A stretch of DNA of 64,000 bases. Origin: Mesonia sp. K7. GTDB taxonomy: Bacteria; Bacteroidota; Bacteroidia; Flavobacteriales; Flavobacteriaceae. The translations under genes and the position numbers were made by a program. Positions 25,029-33,646 of this stretch are shown here, one piece after another; position 1 is the stretch's first letter; each line of letters begins with the position of its first letter. The DNA is taken from the NCBI RefSeq assembly GCF_003233725.1, contig NZ_QKQV01000004.1, forward strand, positions 62,001 to 126,000, in the 5' to 3' direction. The notes beneath the pieces are model-generated. The model saw only the letters and a program-made list of their open reading frames with translations, made no database searches and was not told the DNA's origin.

Positions 25029-25319
25029 TTACATATGCTTTACCTCATCTGGTAAATCATAAAAAGTGGGATGTCTATATACTTTATCTTGGGCTGGCTC
25101 AAACAGCTCACCGTTATGTTCTGGGTTAGAAGCAGTAATATGTTCTGACTCGACCACCCAAATACTTACGCCTTCGCTTCTTCTAGTATATACATCTCTT
25201 GCGTTTTCTAAGGCCATTTCTGCATCGGCTGCGTGAAGACTTCCAAAGTGACGGTGTTCTAAACCGTTTTTACTCCTCACGAAGACTTCCCATAATGGCC
25301 ATTCTTTTTTATTACCCAT
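25029..25319 (-). CDS. paaB: Phenylacetyl-CoA epoxidase subunit PaaB
   Basis: The 96-aa small subunit is recognised by WPLWEVFVRSKNGLEHRHFG and the conserved HAADAEMALENARDVYTRR. PaaB bridges PaaAC heterodimers in the multicomponent epoxidase. It lies 5 bp after paaA and 10 bp before paaC, the canonical order. Confidence 0.95.
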   Translation of the reverse strand: MGNKKEWPLWEVFVRSKNGLEHRHFGSLHAADAEMALENARDVYTRRSEGVSIWVVESEHITASNPEHNGELFEPAQDKVYRHPTFYDLPDEVKHM

Positions 25320-25324
25320 CTTTT

Positions 25325-26281
25325 TTAGATTGCTTTTTTAATTTTTCTTTCTGATTGTTTTTCCGCGTAAGCTAAGGCAGCATCGCGTACCCACTGACCA
25401 TTTTCCCAGGCATTCACTCTAGTTTGTAAACGCTCTTTGTTACAAGGGCCGTGACCTTTGACGACTTGCCAAAACTCATCCCAATCGATTTCCCCAAAGT
25501 CGTAATGACCTGTTTCTTCATTCCATTTTAAATCTGAATCGGGAATAGTTAAGCCTAAGATATCTGCTTGCGGAACGGTTTGGTCGATAAACTGCTGACG
25601 AAGTTCGTCGTTGGTTTTTCGCTTGAGTTTCCACTTCATCGATTGCTCGGTATGCACAGACATATCGTCTGTTGGGCCTAACATCATCAAACTTGGCCAC
25701 CACCAGCGATTTAAGGCATCTTGCGCCATTTCTTTCTGCACTTCGGTGCCGTTACAAAGCGTAAGCATAATCTCATAACCTTGCCGTTGGTGAAAACTTT
25801 CTTCTTTACAAACTCTCACCATCGCACGCGCATATGGCCCGAAAGAAGTATTACACAATGGCACTTGATTGATAATTGCTGCGCCATCAACTAACCAGCC
25901 AATAGCGCCCATATCTGCCCAAGTTAACGTTGGGTAGTTAAAAATACTCGAATATTTTGCTTTTCCGGAATGTAACTGCTCATACAATTCGTCTCTTGAA
26001 ATTCCTAAGGTTTCGGTCGCGCTATACAAATACAAACCGTGACCCGCTTCATCTTGCACTTTTGCCAACAAAGCTACTTTTCTACGTAAAGAAGGTGCTC
26101 TGGTAATCCAGTTTCCTTCGGGCAACATCCCCACAATTTCTGAATGGGCGTGTTGTGACATCTGCCTAATATGGGTTTGCCTGTATTTTTCGGGCATCCA
26201 ATCTTTAGGCTCTATTTTTTCGTCGCGAGCGATTCTCGCTTCAAAAATCTCTTCTAAGTTTTTTACTTCTTGTTCACTCAT
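25325..26281 (-). CDS. paaA: Phenylacetyl-CoA epoxidase catalytic subunit PaaA
   Basis: The 318-aa di-iron catalytic subunit inserts oxygen across C1-C2 of the phenylacetyl-CoA ring. Iron ligands are visible in [18 protein letters not shown] (ExxH, about 95) and in [17 protein letters not shown] (ExxxH, about 157). The N-terminus matches the family ([20 protein letters not shown]). It follows paaE, which starts the operon, and is tightly linked to paaB and paaC. Confidence 0.96.
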   Translation of the reverse strand: MSEQEVKNLEEIFEARIARDEKIEPKDWMPEKYRQTHIRQMSQHAHSEIVGMLPEGNWITRAPSLRRKVALLAKVQDEAGHGLYLYSATETLGISRDELYEQLHSGKAKYSSIFNYPTLTWADMGAIGWLVDGAAIINQVPLCNTSFGPYARAMVRVCKEESFHQRQGYEIMLTLCNGTEVQKEMAQDALNRWWWPSLMMLGPTDDMSVHTEQSMKWKLKRKTNDELRQQFIDQTVPQADILGLTIPDSDLKWNEETGHYDFGEIDWDEFWQVVKGHGPCNKERLQTRVNAWENGQWVRDAALAYAEKQSERKIKKAI

Positions 26282-26320
26282 CTTTCTAACTTTTAGCTTA
26301 CAGCCGTTAGCTATAAGTTG

Positions 26321-27394
26321 TTACACATCAAAATCTACTTTTACTTTATCTGAAGTTGGCACAGCTTGACAGCTCAACACCAAATTTTGATCTAATTCTT
26401 TTTGTTCTAGGGCATAATTTATTTTCATTTCTACCTCACCTTCTAAAACTTCACATTTACAAGTACTGCAAACGCCACCCTTACAAGCAAATGGCAAATC
26501 TGCTCCTGCACTTAGAGCAGCATCAAGAATATTGTCATATTCTTTAGTCATCGTAAATTGAAATTCTTTACCACCATCAACGATTATAATTTCCGTTCCT
26601 TCTACATTTTGCTGTGCTAATCTTTCAGCACGTTTGACATCTTCTTCGGAAAGCCCAGTTACAAACAACTCAAAATGTACTAATTCTTTCGGCAAACCTG
26701 CATTGATCAAGTAATCGCTTACAAACTTTACCATTTGTTCTGGTCCGCAAAGAAATACTTCGTTGGTATCAGGAATATCGATAAAGGTTTTAGACAAAAC
26801 ATCCATTTTACTCTCATCAAACCTGCCATTAAACAACTCGATATCACGTCGCTCTTTGGTTAAGAAATAATAAATTTCTAATCGCCCAAAATATTTATTA
26901 CGTAATTGCTCTAATTCTTCTTTAAATATAATGGATTTTGCTGTTTTATTGACGTAAAACAACTTACAAGTTGATTTCGGCTCTTCTTCGAGATATGCTT
27001 TGATCATCGAAAGAATTGGTGTGATTCCGCTTCCGGCAGCAAAAAACAAGTAGTTTTTATCGTTTTGTTGGTCGGCCTTAATCCCAAATTTACCGCTGGG
27101 AATCATCACCTCAAGTGTGTCTCCCGCAGTTAATTCTTGATTTACGTAAGTGGAAAAAACACCACCTAAAATTTCTTTTACCGCTACTTTCCACACATTT
27201 TCTCTCGGGCTAGAACAGAGCGAATAAGAACGCCTCACCTCTTCACCGTTTATATTTTTTTTTAAGGTAAGGTGTTGGCCTTGTTGAAACTTAAATTTTT
27301 CTTTTAAGTTCTCCGGAACTTCAAATGTGATGACCGAACAATCTGAAGTCTCCTTGTAAATATCTTTGACCGTTAAGGTATAAAAATTTGTCAT
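26321..27394 (-). CDS. paaE: Phenylacetyl-CoA epoxidase reductase PaaE
   Basis: NAD(P)H-dependent flavo-iron-sulfur reductase that feeds electrons to PaaABC. The 357-aa protein has a FAD-binding domain (RRSYSLCSSP, about 57), an NAD(P)-binding domain (FFAAGSGITPILSMIK, about 115) and a C-terminal plant-type [2Fe-2S] domain (CKGGVCSTCKCEV plus a distal Cys in LSCQA, about 304-345). It is the first gene of the operon, directly behind a consensus promoter overlapped by a palindromic operator. Some authors name it PaaK. Confidence 0.95.
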   Translation of the reverse strand: MTNFYTLTVKDIYKETSDCSVITFEVPENLKEKFKFQQGQHLTLKKNINGEEVRRSYSLCSSPRENVWKVAVKEILGGVFSTYVNQELTAGDTLEVMIPSGKFGIKADQQNDKNYLFFAAGSGITPILSMIKAYLEEEPKSTCKLFYVNKTAKSIIFKEELEQLRNKYFGRLEIYYFLTKERRDIELFNGRFDESKMDVLSKTFIDIPDTNEVFLCGPEQMVKFVSDYLINAGLPKELVHFELFVTGLSEEDVKRAERLAQQNVEGTEIIIVDGGKEFQFTMTKEYDNILDAALSAGADLPFACKGGVCSTCKCEVLEGEVEMKINYALEQKELDQNLVLSCQAVPTSDKVKVDFDV

Positions 27395-27412
27395 TTTCTT
27401 AATTGATTACTA

Positions 27413-27443
27413 CAAAACTAACAATTGTTAGTTTGTTTTGCAA
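27413..27443 (-). promoter_or_regulatory. Promoter of the paa operon
   Basis: On the minus strand TTG (27441-27443), a 20-nt spacer and TAGTTTTG (27413-27420) match the Bacteroidetes TTG-N19-21-TAnnTTTG consensus. It lies 19 bp upstream of the paaE start codon. Confidence 0.75.
27415..27434. promoter_or_regulatory. 20-bp palindromic operator over the paa promoter
   Basis: AAACTAACAATTGTTAGTTT is a perfect palindrome covering part of the -7 box and the spacer. That position would block RNA polymerase. The adjacent TetR gene is the natural candidate repressor; phenylacetyl-CoA as inducer is an inference from other paa systems. Confidence 0.75.
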
Positions 27444-27468
27444 ACTCACAGAGTTATTTAACTTGTTT

Positions 27469-28044
27469 CTATATAGTTATAATTCCTTTAAGGAGATTAT
27501 TTTTTAATTCTTTAGATAAAACACTTTTTTCTATATGTTTGTTTTTTGGGTACCACAAATACAATGTTCGTAAGGTAGATAGCAATGAAAAAAGGATGAG
27601 TTCAGGATTTTGAGGTTCTATTTCGTGTAAGTTCATACCTTTTATGATAATTTTACGTAAAGTACTTTCGTAATGATTACGCATTTTTATATAATCGTTG
27701 AGGTTTTTTTCCTCTAAATGCATCCAATCATTATTAAGACAGGCAACAAAGTTGGCTTTTTCGATGGTGAGATCTATGTGGCTCTCGATAATTTCTTCTA
27801 ACTTTTTGACAGAAGATTTTTCTTCTAAAAAAGTGTTATCGATATGCTCTGTAAAATCTCTTGCAGTACTTAAAATAACCTCAGCCAAAATGGCTTCTTT
27901 AGAGGAAATATGATTGTAAAGACTTGCTGCTTTAATCCCTAAATCTTTTGCTAAATCCCGCATTGATACAGCATTGTAACCTTTTTCTCTAAAAAGTTGC
28001 GCCGCAGTTTTTACAATTTGTTCTTTTCTATCGTTATTCTTCAC
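27469..28044 (-). CDS. TetR/AcrR-family regulator, probable paa repressor
   Basis: The 191-aa regulator has an N-terminal helix-turn-helix (AAQLFREKGYNAVSMRDLAKD and LGIKAASLYNHISSKEAIL, about 13-52) and an all-helical ligand domain. It ends 74 bp upstream of paaE on the same strand, and a 20-bp palindrome sits between them over the promoter. A PaaR-type role, relieved by phenylacetyl-CoA, is inferred from position and family. Its own transcription may come from the small gap to the PAP2 gene or by read-through. Confidence 0.88.
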   Translation of the reverse strand: MKNNDRKEQIVKTAAQLFREKGYNAVSMRDLAKDLGIKAASLYNHISSKEAILAEVILSTARDFTEHIDNTFLEEKSSVKKLEEIIESHIDLTIEKANFVACLNNDWMHLEEKNLNDYIKMRNHYESTLRKIIIKGMNLHEIEPQNPELILFSLLSTLRTLYLWYPKNKHIEKSVLSKELKNNLLKGIITI

Positions 28045-28068
28045 GCCATAAAAATACGTGGAATTTAA

Positions 28069-28899
28069 TTAAAATCGGTATGAAAGTGCAACACCTTTGG
28101 CATCAAAACCAGAACCATTAAGATTTTGTTGGTAGGTAGGGTAAAATGACAAATTTGTATTTTCCTTCTTATGCAGCTCTGGAATTAAAATTCCCGCCGC
28201 TGCTCCCACACCCAACCCTAAAACGGTATCGGTTAAAAAATGTTTACCTGCTTCAATTCTTAAATAACCTACATAAGCAGGTATTGCAAATGCAACTCCC
28301 CAAACATAAGGTCTTAACGGAGAATCTGGATAATAATCATGAAAAACTTTAGCCGTAAAAAATGTGGCTGCTGCCGTGGCTGCTCCATGACCCGCGAAAA
28401 AGGAGCGTTGCGCACTGCTTTCCATCCTTTCTTCATTAGTGACATTTCTGTTGTATACCAATGGTCGATCTCGATCTATTAAACCCGCAGAAAGCGTATA
28501 TAAAGCACCTGCTGTAGCCATGCTCTCTACATAAAGTACAGAAATCTGACCCATATTTTCACGAGTTTCATCACCTGCCAGAAAAGTTAAAGGCAATGCA
28601 AAAGAGCTATAAAAAGGAATATAACTTATGCGATCTGCTTCTTCTGAATAGTTTCCAGCGACCCAACGGTCTACTGCCCAAACATCATCTTCTGAAAGCA
28701 TATTTACTTCCTCCAGACTTTTACCATCTTTATTCTGAATAAAATAAAAACCAAGAACATTTAGACCGACTGTTCCTGTGATTATTCCTGCATCTGTCCA
28801 AAATTCGGTTTTGTAAGGAGATGTTGTATTTATTTGTTGTTGGGCGTTTACTGTATTTATCACCAAAATACCAGCAAGCAGTATCAAAAAATATTTCAT
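28069..28899 (-). CDS. PAP2-superfamily membrane phosphatase
   Basis: A 276-aa protein from the ATG at 28899 (a longer frame uses TTG at 28917). The signal peptide ends near NTVNAQ. The acid-phosphatase motifs are in order: RDRPLVYN (variant of KxxxxxxRP), SFFAGHGA (variant of PSGH, with Phe-Ala in place of Pro-Ser) and YLRIEAGKHFLTDTVLG (variant of SRxxxxxHxxxD, with catalytic His and Asp kept). It probably dephosphorylates lipid phosphates at the periplasmic side of the membrane. It lies just upstream of the TetR gene. Confidence 0.87.
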   Translation of the reverse strand: MKYFLILLAGILVINTVNAQQQINTTSPYKTEFWTDAGIITGTVGLNVLGFYFIQNKDGKSLEEVNMLSEDDVWAVDRWVAGNYSEEADRISYIPFYSSFALPLTFLAGDETRENMGQISVLYVESMATAGALYTLSAGLIDRDRPLVYNRNVTNEERMESSAQRSFFAGHGAATAAATFFTAKVFHDYYPDSPLRPYVWGVAFAIPAYVGYLRIEAGKHFLTDTVLGLGVGAAAGILIPELHKKENTNLSFYPTYQQNLNGSGFDAKGVALSYRF

Positions 28900-29012
28900 G
28901 AGTATTCTTTTTCTCAAATTTGACTTTAAATTTTTGACAATTTTTAATAATTAAGAAAAAAATAACAGAACAACCTATATTTTATATGGTGTGTAGAAGC
29001 AACCAAGTTGTT

Positions 29013-29627
29013 TTAGTTCAATAAAATTTCAAATTCTTTCTGAGAATCGATGGGCTGCTGGTTATACTCTAACGTCCAACCTAGAGAATTGGTTAAAATA
29101 AAAAGTTTTTGAAGTTCTGAAACCAAACGGTTGTCGGCATTTTTCATCATTTCTGAGGTTTCAATTTTTTTTCGCGTAAGCAAAGTTATTTTTTCTTTCA
29201 TTTTATTGAAATCTTCTGCTTTGAACTGGTTGAGGTAATCTTGCGAAACATCATAAAACTCGAATTCTGGGAATATCTCTAATTGCGATTCTGGAATTTT
29301 TATGAGTTTTAAAGTTTTGTTCTGCTCTTCGATTTCGTAATTTATTTGAGCCAAATCATATGTAACCAAAGCCTTGGTATTGACAGAAACGAGTGCTTTT
29401 TTTTCTGTGGGAACCAAACCAAAAAACAAAGACTCATTATTTTTATAAGTGAAAACCTGAGCGTAATAACCTTCGGTAACGATGAGTTTACTGACGTTTT
29501 TGATTTCCTTTTCTATCAAGGCAGAGTCTGCCTCTATTTTTTCATTTGTAGAAGCAGCGTTTTTAATATAGAAAAAAAGACAAGCGGCTATTATTCCGAC
29601 AACGATACCAATAATGATTTTCCTCAT
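29013..29627 (-). CDS. DUF4230 domain protein
   Basis: The 204-aa protein has an N-terminal membrane anchor (about 3-22) and a DUF4230 domain (LIVTEGYYAQVFTYK, LVSVNTKALVTYDLAQINYE). C-terminal helices are charged. The family is widespread and uncharacterised; members are anchored extracytoplasmic proteins. It stands alone on the minus strand, next to the terminator of the DUF3857 operon. Confidence 0.85.
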   Translation of the reverse strand: MRKIIIGIVVGIIAACLFFYIKNAASTNEKIEADSALIEKEIKNVSKLIVTEGYYAQVFTYKNNESLFFGLVPTEKKALVSVNTKALVTYDLAQINYEIEEQNKTLKLIKIPESQLEIFPEFEFYDVSQDYLNQFKAEDFNKMKEKITLLTRKKIETSEMMKNADNRLVSELQKLFILTNSLGWTLEYNQQPIDSQKEFEILLN

Positions 29628-29692
29628 TTATAAATTTATTTCTATAAAAATAATGAGAAAATTGGAAAACTTTAGTTATTGACTTTTGAAAA

Positions 29693-29722
29693 AAAAATGC
29701 TTCGTGATTACGAAGCATTTTT
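29693..29722. terminator. Intrinsic terminator of the MORN/DUF3857 operon
   Basis: AAAAATGCTTCGT-GATT-ACGAAGCATTTTT, a 13-bp stem with A and T tracts, 15 bp past the stop of the last DUF3857 gene. Confidence 0.9.
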
Positions 29723-29736
29723 AAATCATCTACAAT

Positions 29737-31710
29737 TTATTTTGGTTCTAAAACCAATGTGACTTTATTGAAGTCTGCTGCCGCATTGATAACTCTTCTA
29801 TAATCAGCATAATCGCTAGCTGGAAGTTTGTTTATACTATAATGCTCATTACAGTATATGGTTAGGGTATTTCCTTCTAGTTTATATCGAGATTTAAAGG
29901 CCATTAGTTCTTCTCCATCTTTGGTGAATTTCTGATCAATATTAATGTCATTGAGATTCGCGACTTTCATTTCTGCAGGAAGTTCGATAATTAATTCTCT
30001 ATCATATCTTCTCATAAAACCGTTGTCTAAGGCTTGTTTTCTTTCTTTATCTTGATAAAGTTCTGTTTGCTTACCAATAAGCCCACCTACATTAAATAAG
30101 TATTTGTTACCGGCTTTTTCTACAAAAGCTTCTGAATTGACCTCTACAATAATTCTCAATGGTTTTACTCCGTATAAATTTGAGTCAAAATTTTCTAGTT
30201 TATAGGTATCTACCTGAATACCTTCATCAAGATTTTCTACCATTGCTTGTACAAAATCTTTTTCTGATTCTTTTTTTATTAAATGCGCATAAGGCTGGAC
30301 AAATGAAGCATAATATCCAAACATTTCCCTTTTGAGACTGATATTTACTTCATTTAGGTTTTCTTTGTTAAAAGAAGCCTTTACATGCATATTATCATAA
30401 TTTTTATCTGAAGTTACTGCATCTATATACTTGACCTCACCAACGCCAGAGCTATAACTACCTACCTTTACAGTTTTAATGAACAGACCATAGTTATCTG
30501 TAACCTCTGTTGGAGGATATCCCAATCTTGAGCCAATTTCGGTTGGGTCTAGGTATAAATCGTCCTCTGGAAAATAAATTAGAAATTCGTTCAGAAAAAC
30601 AGTTGCTTCATAAGACTGATCAAAAGATAATTCTGTTCGGTCGCTTGTGATTACAATCTCATGTTTGATATCTAATAGATTAAACAAAGAGATATATAAT
30701 TTGGTAATACCTCTATTACTAGCAACGCTTTCACTCATTATATATTCTAAATCCTCTAATTTATCATTATATACATCGGTCACAAAAATGTTAGTTTTCA
30801 GAAAATTTTCTATTTTTTGAATTTTTTCTTTATTTGATGACGCTTTATCAACACCTATTTTATTGATATATTTTTCCAGTTGTTTATCAGTCTTCTTTGA
30901 AGTTTCTTTTGGGTAGAAAAAAGGCATTAAATTTTGAACTACGATATCGTAAGACGAAATTCCAGAACTGTTATTTGCCAAGTTTTTATCTAATTTATAG
31001 ATTAAAAATTTTCGGTTGGCGTTGTGAGCCGAATTATCTTCTTCTTCTAGCGCTGTAATGTTTTCAGCCTGCATCGACCAATGATTTCTATTTTCATCAG
31101 AAAAATTTTCATCGTATTGAGCTTCTTTTAAACCGTTAAAACTTTTGATATCAAAAATCAAGTTTTCTGGTGAGTACAAGTCAAACTCTATATTTTTAAC
31201 ATCATAATCATCCTGAAAGAAAGCTCTTACGCCTTTATAACTAGGGTACTTTTTTACTATATAAAAAAACTCAACAATACTACCTTTTTGTACACCTTTT
31301 AAAGCAAAATATTTATACTTATCTCCAGTTTCTTCATTTTCGGCAGTTAGAATATCGTTTTCATCTAATTCTATGATTTTATTTCCGTTGATTACCCGAG
31401 CTTTATTAGCAATGAGTTCAGAGCTTGAAGAATATGGAAGGTATATTTTATTGTATTCTTCTATTTTATCATCAGAATTTAACAAATAGGCTTTATGCTG
31501 AAGGTAGTACTCTACAAAAGAATTATCTTCTAAAAAAGCAAATTCGATAGCAACTTTGTGTTTCAACCCAAGCATTGGCTGGTCTTTTGTTTCCTGCAAA
31601 TCATAGGTTGGTTTTACATTCCAATCATAATTTTCATAGAATGGTTTTTCTTGCGCAATTACTGAAGAGCAAGTAAAAAAGATAATTAAATATAAGTAGA
31701 TATTTTTCAT
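29737..31710 (-). CDS. Exported DUF3857 protein with degenerate transglutaminase domain
   Basis: The 657-aa protein has a signal peptide (1-19, ending VIAQ), a DUF3857 domain (about 60-230), a transglutaminase-like core (about 275-400) and a C-terminal beta-rich domain. Where the intact homologue next door has GDCKDNS with the catalytic Cys, this protein has SNRGITKLYISLFNLL, so the nucleophile appears lost. The gene follows the paralogue at 31718 after 7 bp. Role unknown; the domain set suggests binding or remodelling of envelope peptides. Confidence 0.82.
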   Translation of the reverse strand: MKNIYLYLIIFFTCSSVIAQEKPFYENYDWNVKPTYDLQETKDQPMLGLKHKVAIEFAFLEDNSFVEYYLQHKAYLLNSDDKIEEYNKIYLPYSSSSELIANKARVINGNKIIELDENDILTAENEETGDKYKYFALKGVQKGSIVEFFYIVKKYPSYKGVRAFFQDDYDVKNIEFDLYSPENLIFDIKSFNGLKEAQYDENFSDENRNHWSMQAENITALEEEDNSAHNANRKFLIYKLDKNLANNSSGISSYDIVVQNLMPFFYPKETSKKTDKQLEKYINKIGVDKASSNKEKIQKIENFLKTNIFVTDVYNDKLEDLEYIMSESVASNRGITKLYISLFNLLDIKHEIVITSDRTELSFDQSYEATVFLNEFLIYFPEDDLYLDPTEIGSRLGYPPTEVTDNYGLFIKTVKVGSYSSGVGEVKYIDAVTSDKNYDNMHVKASFNKENLNEVNISLKREMFGYYASFVQPYAHLIKKESEKDFVQAMVENLDEGIQVDTYKLENFDSNLYGVKPLRIIVEVNSEAFVEKAGNKYLFNVGGLIGKQTELYQDKERKQALDNGFMRRYDRELIIELPAEMKVANLNDINIDQKFTKDGEELMAFKSRYKLEGNTLTIYCNEHYSINKLPASDYADYRRVINAAADFNKVTLVLEPK

Positions 31711-31717
31711 ATTACGA

Positions 31718-33646
31718 CTATTGTTTTTTAAGCACTATTGTTTCGTTATATTGCTTACTTATTTGTTTTATAAATGAGTTTAGTTCTTTTTGTTCTTGAG
31801 TATTTATTTCTATAAAATCTAAGGTGAATTCTTGATTGGCAATCAATTGATTATTTTTTATTTCGTATGAAATGTTAATAGAAAGTAAATCGTTTTTTAT
31901 GGATAATGACTCTGGCATATACGTCACTTTATAGCCTTCAGGAATATCAAAAGTATTTACATATCTAAAGTATTTTTTATAATCCTGCTCGTATGAATGA
32001 ACTCTATCTGGGTCAAATTTTAGATGAATTAGGTCTTTGTTAAGGTTAGGGTTAAGGTATATTTCATCTCCTATTGTTTTTACATAGTCTTGTATGGTGA
32101 AACTGTATTTCAATTCGAAAGGTTCTTCGTATCCAAATTTATTTATCTCTTCAAAATCTTCTATGATAAATTTATTGTTCCCCTTTTCGACATATGCTTT
32201 GTAAACGTTTCTTAAATCTTGTTCGCTTTTATTTCTTTCTAAGTCACTAAAAAGATCTAATTTTAAATACCCCGAAATAGAGGTCTGAGATTGCCCTATG
32301 AGTTTATCGTTTTCTATTTTTATATAAGTAGAATCTATATACTTATTTTTTTTAGCTTCTACATAAGGTACCATTTGAATATCAAAACCGTTTTTGCCAT
32401 TACCAATTAATGCCTCTTTACCCTGAATAAATGATGAAGGATATTCTATAGATAGATACCTGCCGGTGGCGTCTAAATAATAGTTTTTTCCTTCTGAGGT
32501 TTTGTAGGTTAAAATCATATGATTGTCTGAAAGTGGAGTTGGCACATTATTGTATGTGTAGGAAAGATCTCTTGTGCCTATCCAAGTTAAATATCCTTTG
32601 ATGTTTGCTATTTCAAACATTTCTTTGAGTATACTAGAGTTGTCTTTACAGTCGCCATACTTTTTTTCATAAACAGCATTTGCCTCTCTAGGTATAAAGC
32701 CTCCTAATTCGTACTCAAAATCTATGTATTTTATGTTTTGCTGCACCCAATAGTATATTGTTTTTACTTTTTCAAACTCAGAGGTTTTATCTTTGATTAA
32801 CTCTTTTGTTGTTTTAATTAATGCTTCTGAAGGCTCCTCTTCATTTAGATTTTTTGTTAAGTCATAATACCAATTATATAAGTCTTGGGTATTTCGTAAT
32901 ATATTGATTTTATCATCATTTCCTTGATAAGAATTGATTATAGGAATAATGTGCGGAAATATTTTGCTATACGAAGGTGTGTTACTTTCTGATTTTACTT
33001 TCTCTACATTTTTTATTTCCCAAGTATGTATATTTTTTCCTCTTTTTTGTTCTGTAGTGTATTTTACATTAAAATCATCCATATTTACTTTTACAAACCT
33101 AATATCGATTTCTTTATCTGTTTCTACAACAAACTTTTGGTCTACAATCGGAAAAAAATCACTAAAATAAAAAGGCGTTATGAAGCGAGGGTTCTTAATT
33201 TTTTCTGTGTATTCTAATTTTGATTTTGAGCCTTTCTTTAAGTTAGGATAGATGTAACTTAAAATTTTTGTGTCATCATGAAAAGAACCATCTAAATGGT
33301 CTTTTTGAGTAAAGTCACTCACTTTAAACTCTTCATACTTATCCTCATTAAAACTAAATGAGGAAGCTTTAATTTTTCCCAATTCAAAAAAAGAAGAAAA
33401 CTTTAAAGATTTTTTTGAATTATAGTTAGCCGATTCGTCAAGGTATAGATCTTCTTCTATAACCTCTCTAGTTATTTCTATATCTCCTCTTTTTACTTCT
33501 AAATTGAGTTTTACATGATTCTGAAGCCTTACAGAATGAGCATTGGGATATTTATTTTTATAGTTTTTATACTCTTGGGAGTATTGAGCCTGAGTTGAAA
33601 GACTTGCTATAAAAAACAGTAAAAAAGGCAACTTATTTATATGCAT
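31718..33646 (-). CDS. Exported DUF3857/transglutaminase-like protein
   Basis: A 642-aa protein from the ATG at 33646, which gives a clean signal peptide (MHINKLPFLLFFIASLSTQAQ-type, cut near AQ). DUF3857 occupies about 40-220. The transglutaminase core has the full triad: Cys in KKYGDCKDNSSIL, His in SDNHMILTYK and Asp in YYLDATG. A beta-rich C-terminal domain follows. The start overlaps the upstream MORN gene by 14 bp, so translation is coupled. Such proteins may act as transpeptidases or cysteine proteases in the envelope; the substrate is unknown. Confidence 0.85.
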   Translation of the reverse strand: MHINKLPFLLFFIASLSTQAQYSQEYKNYKNKYPNAHSVRLQNHVKLNLEVKRGDIEITREVIEEDLYLDESANYNSKKSLKFSSFFELGKIKASSFSFNEDKYEEFKVSDFTQKDHLDGSFHDDTKILSYIYPNLKKGSKSKLEYTEKIKNPRFITPFYFSDFFPIVDQKFVVETDKEIDIRFVKVNMDDFNVKYTTEQKRGKNIHTWEIKNVEKVKSESNTPSYSKIFPHIIPIINSYQGNDDKINILRNTQDLYNWYYDLTKNLNEEEPSEALIKTTKELIKDKTSEFEKVKTIYYWVQQNIKYIDFEYELGGFIPREANAVYEKKYGDCKDNSSILKEMFEIANIKGYLTWIGTRDLSYTYNNVPTPLSDNHMILTYKTSEGKNYYLDATGRYLSIEYPSSFIQGKEALIGNGKNGFDIQMVPYVEAKKNKYIDSTYIKIENDKLIGQSQTSISGYLKLDLFSDLERNKSEQDLRNVYKAYVEKGNNKFIIEDFEEINKFGYEEPFELKYSFTIQDYVKTIGDEIYLNPNLNKDLIHLKFDPDRVHSYEQDYKKYFRYVNTFDIPEGYKVTYMPESLSIKNDLLSINISYEIKNNQLIANQEFTLDFIEINTQEQKELNSFIKQISKQYNETIVLKKQ

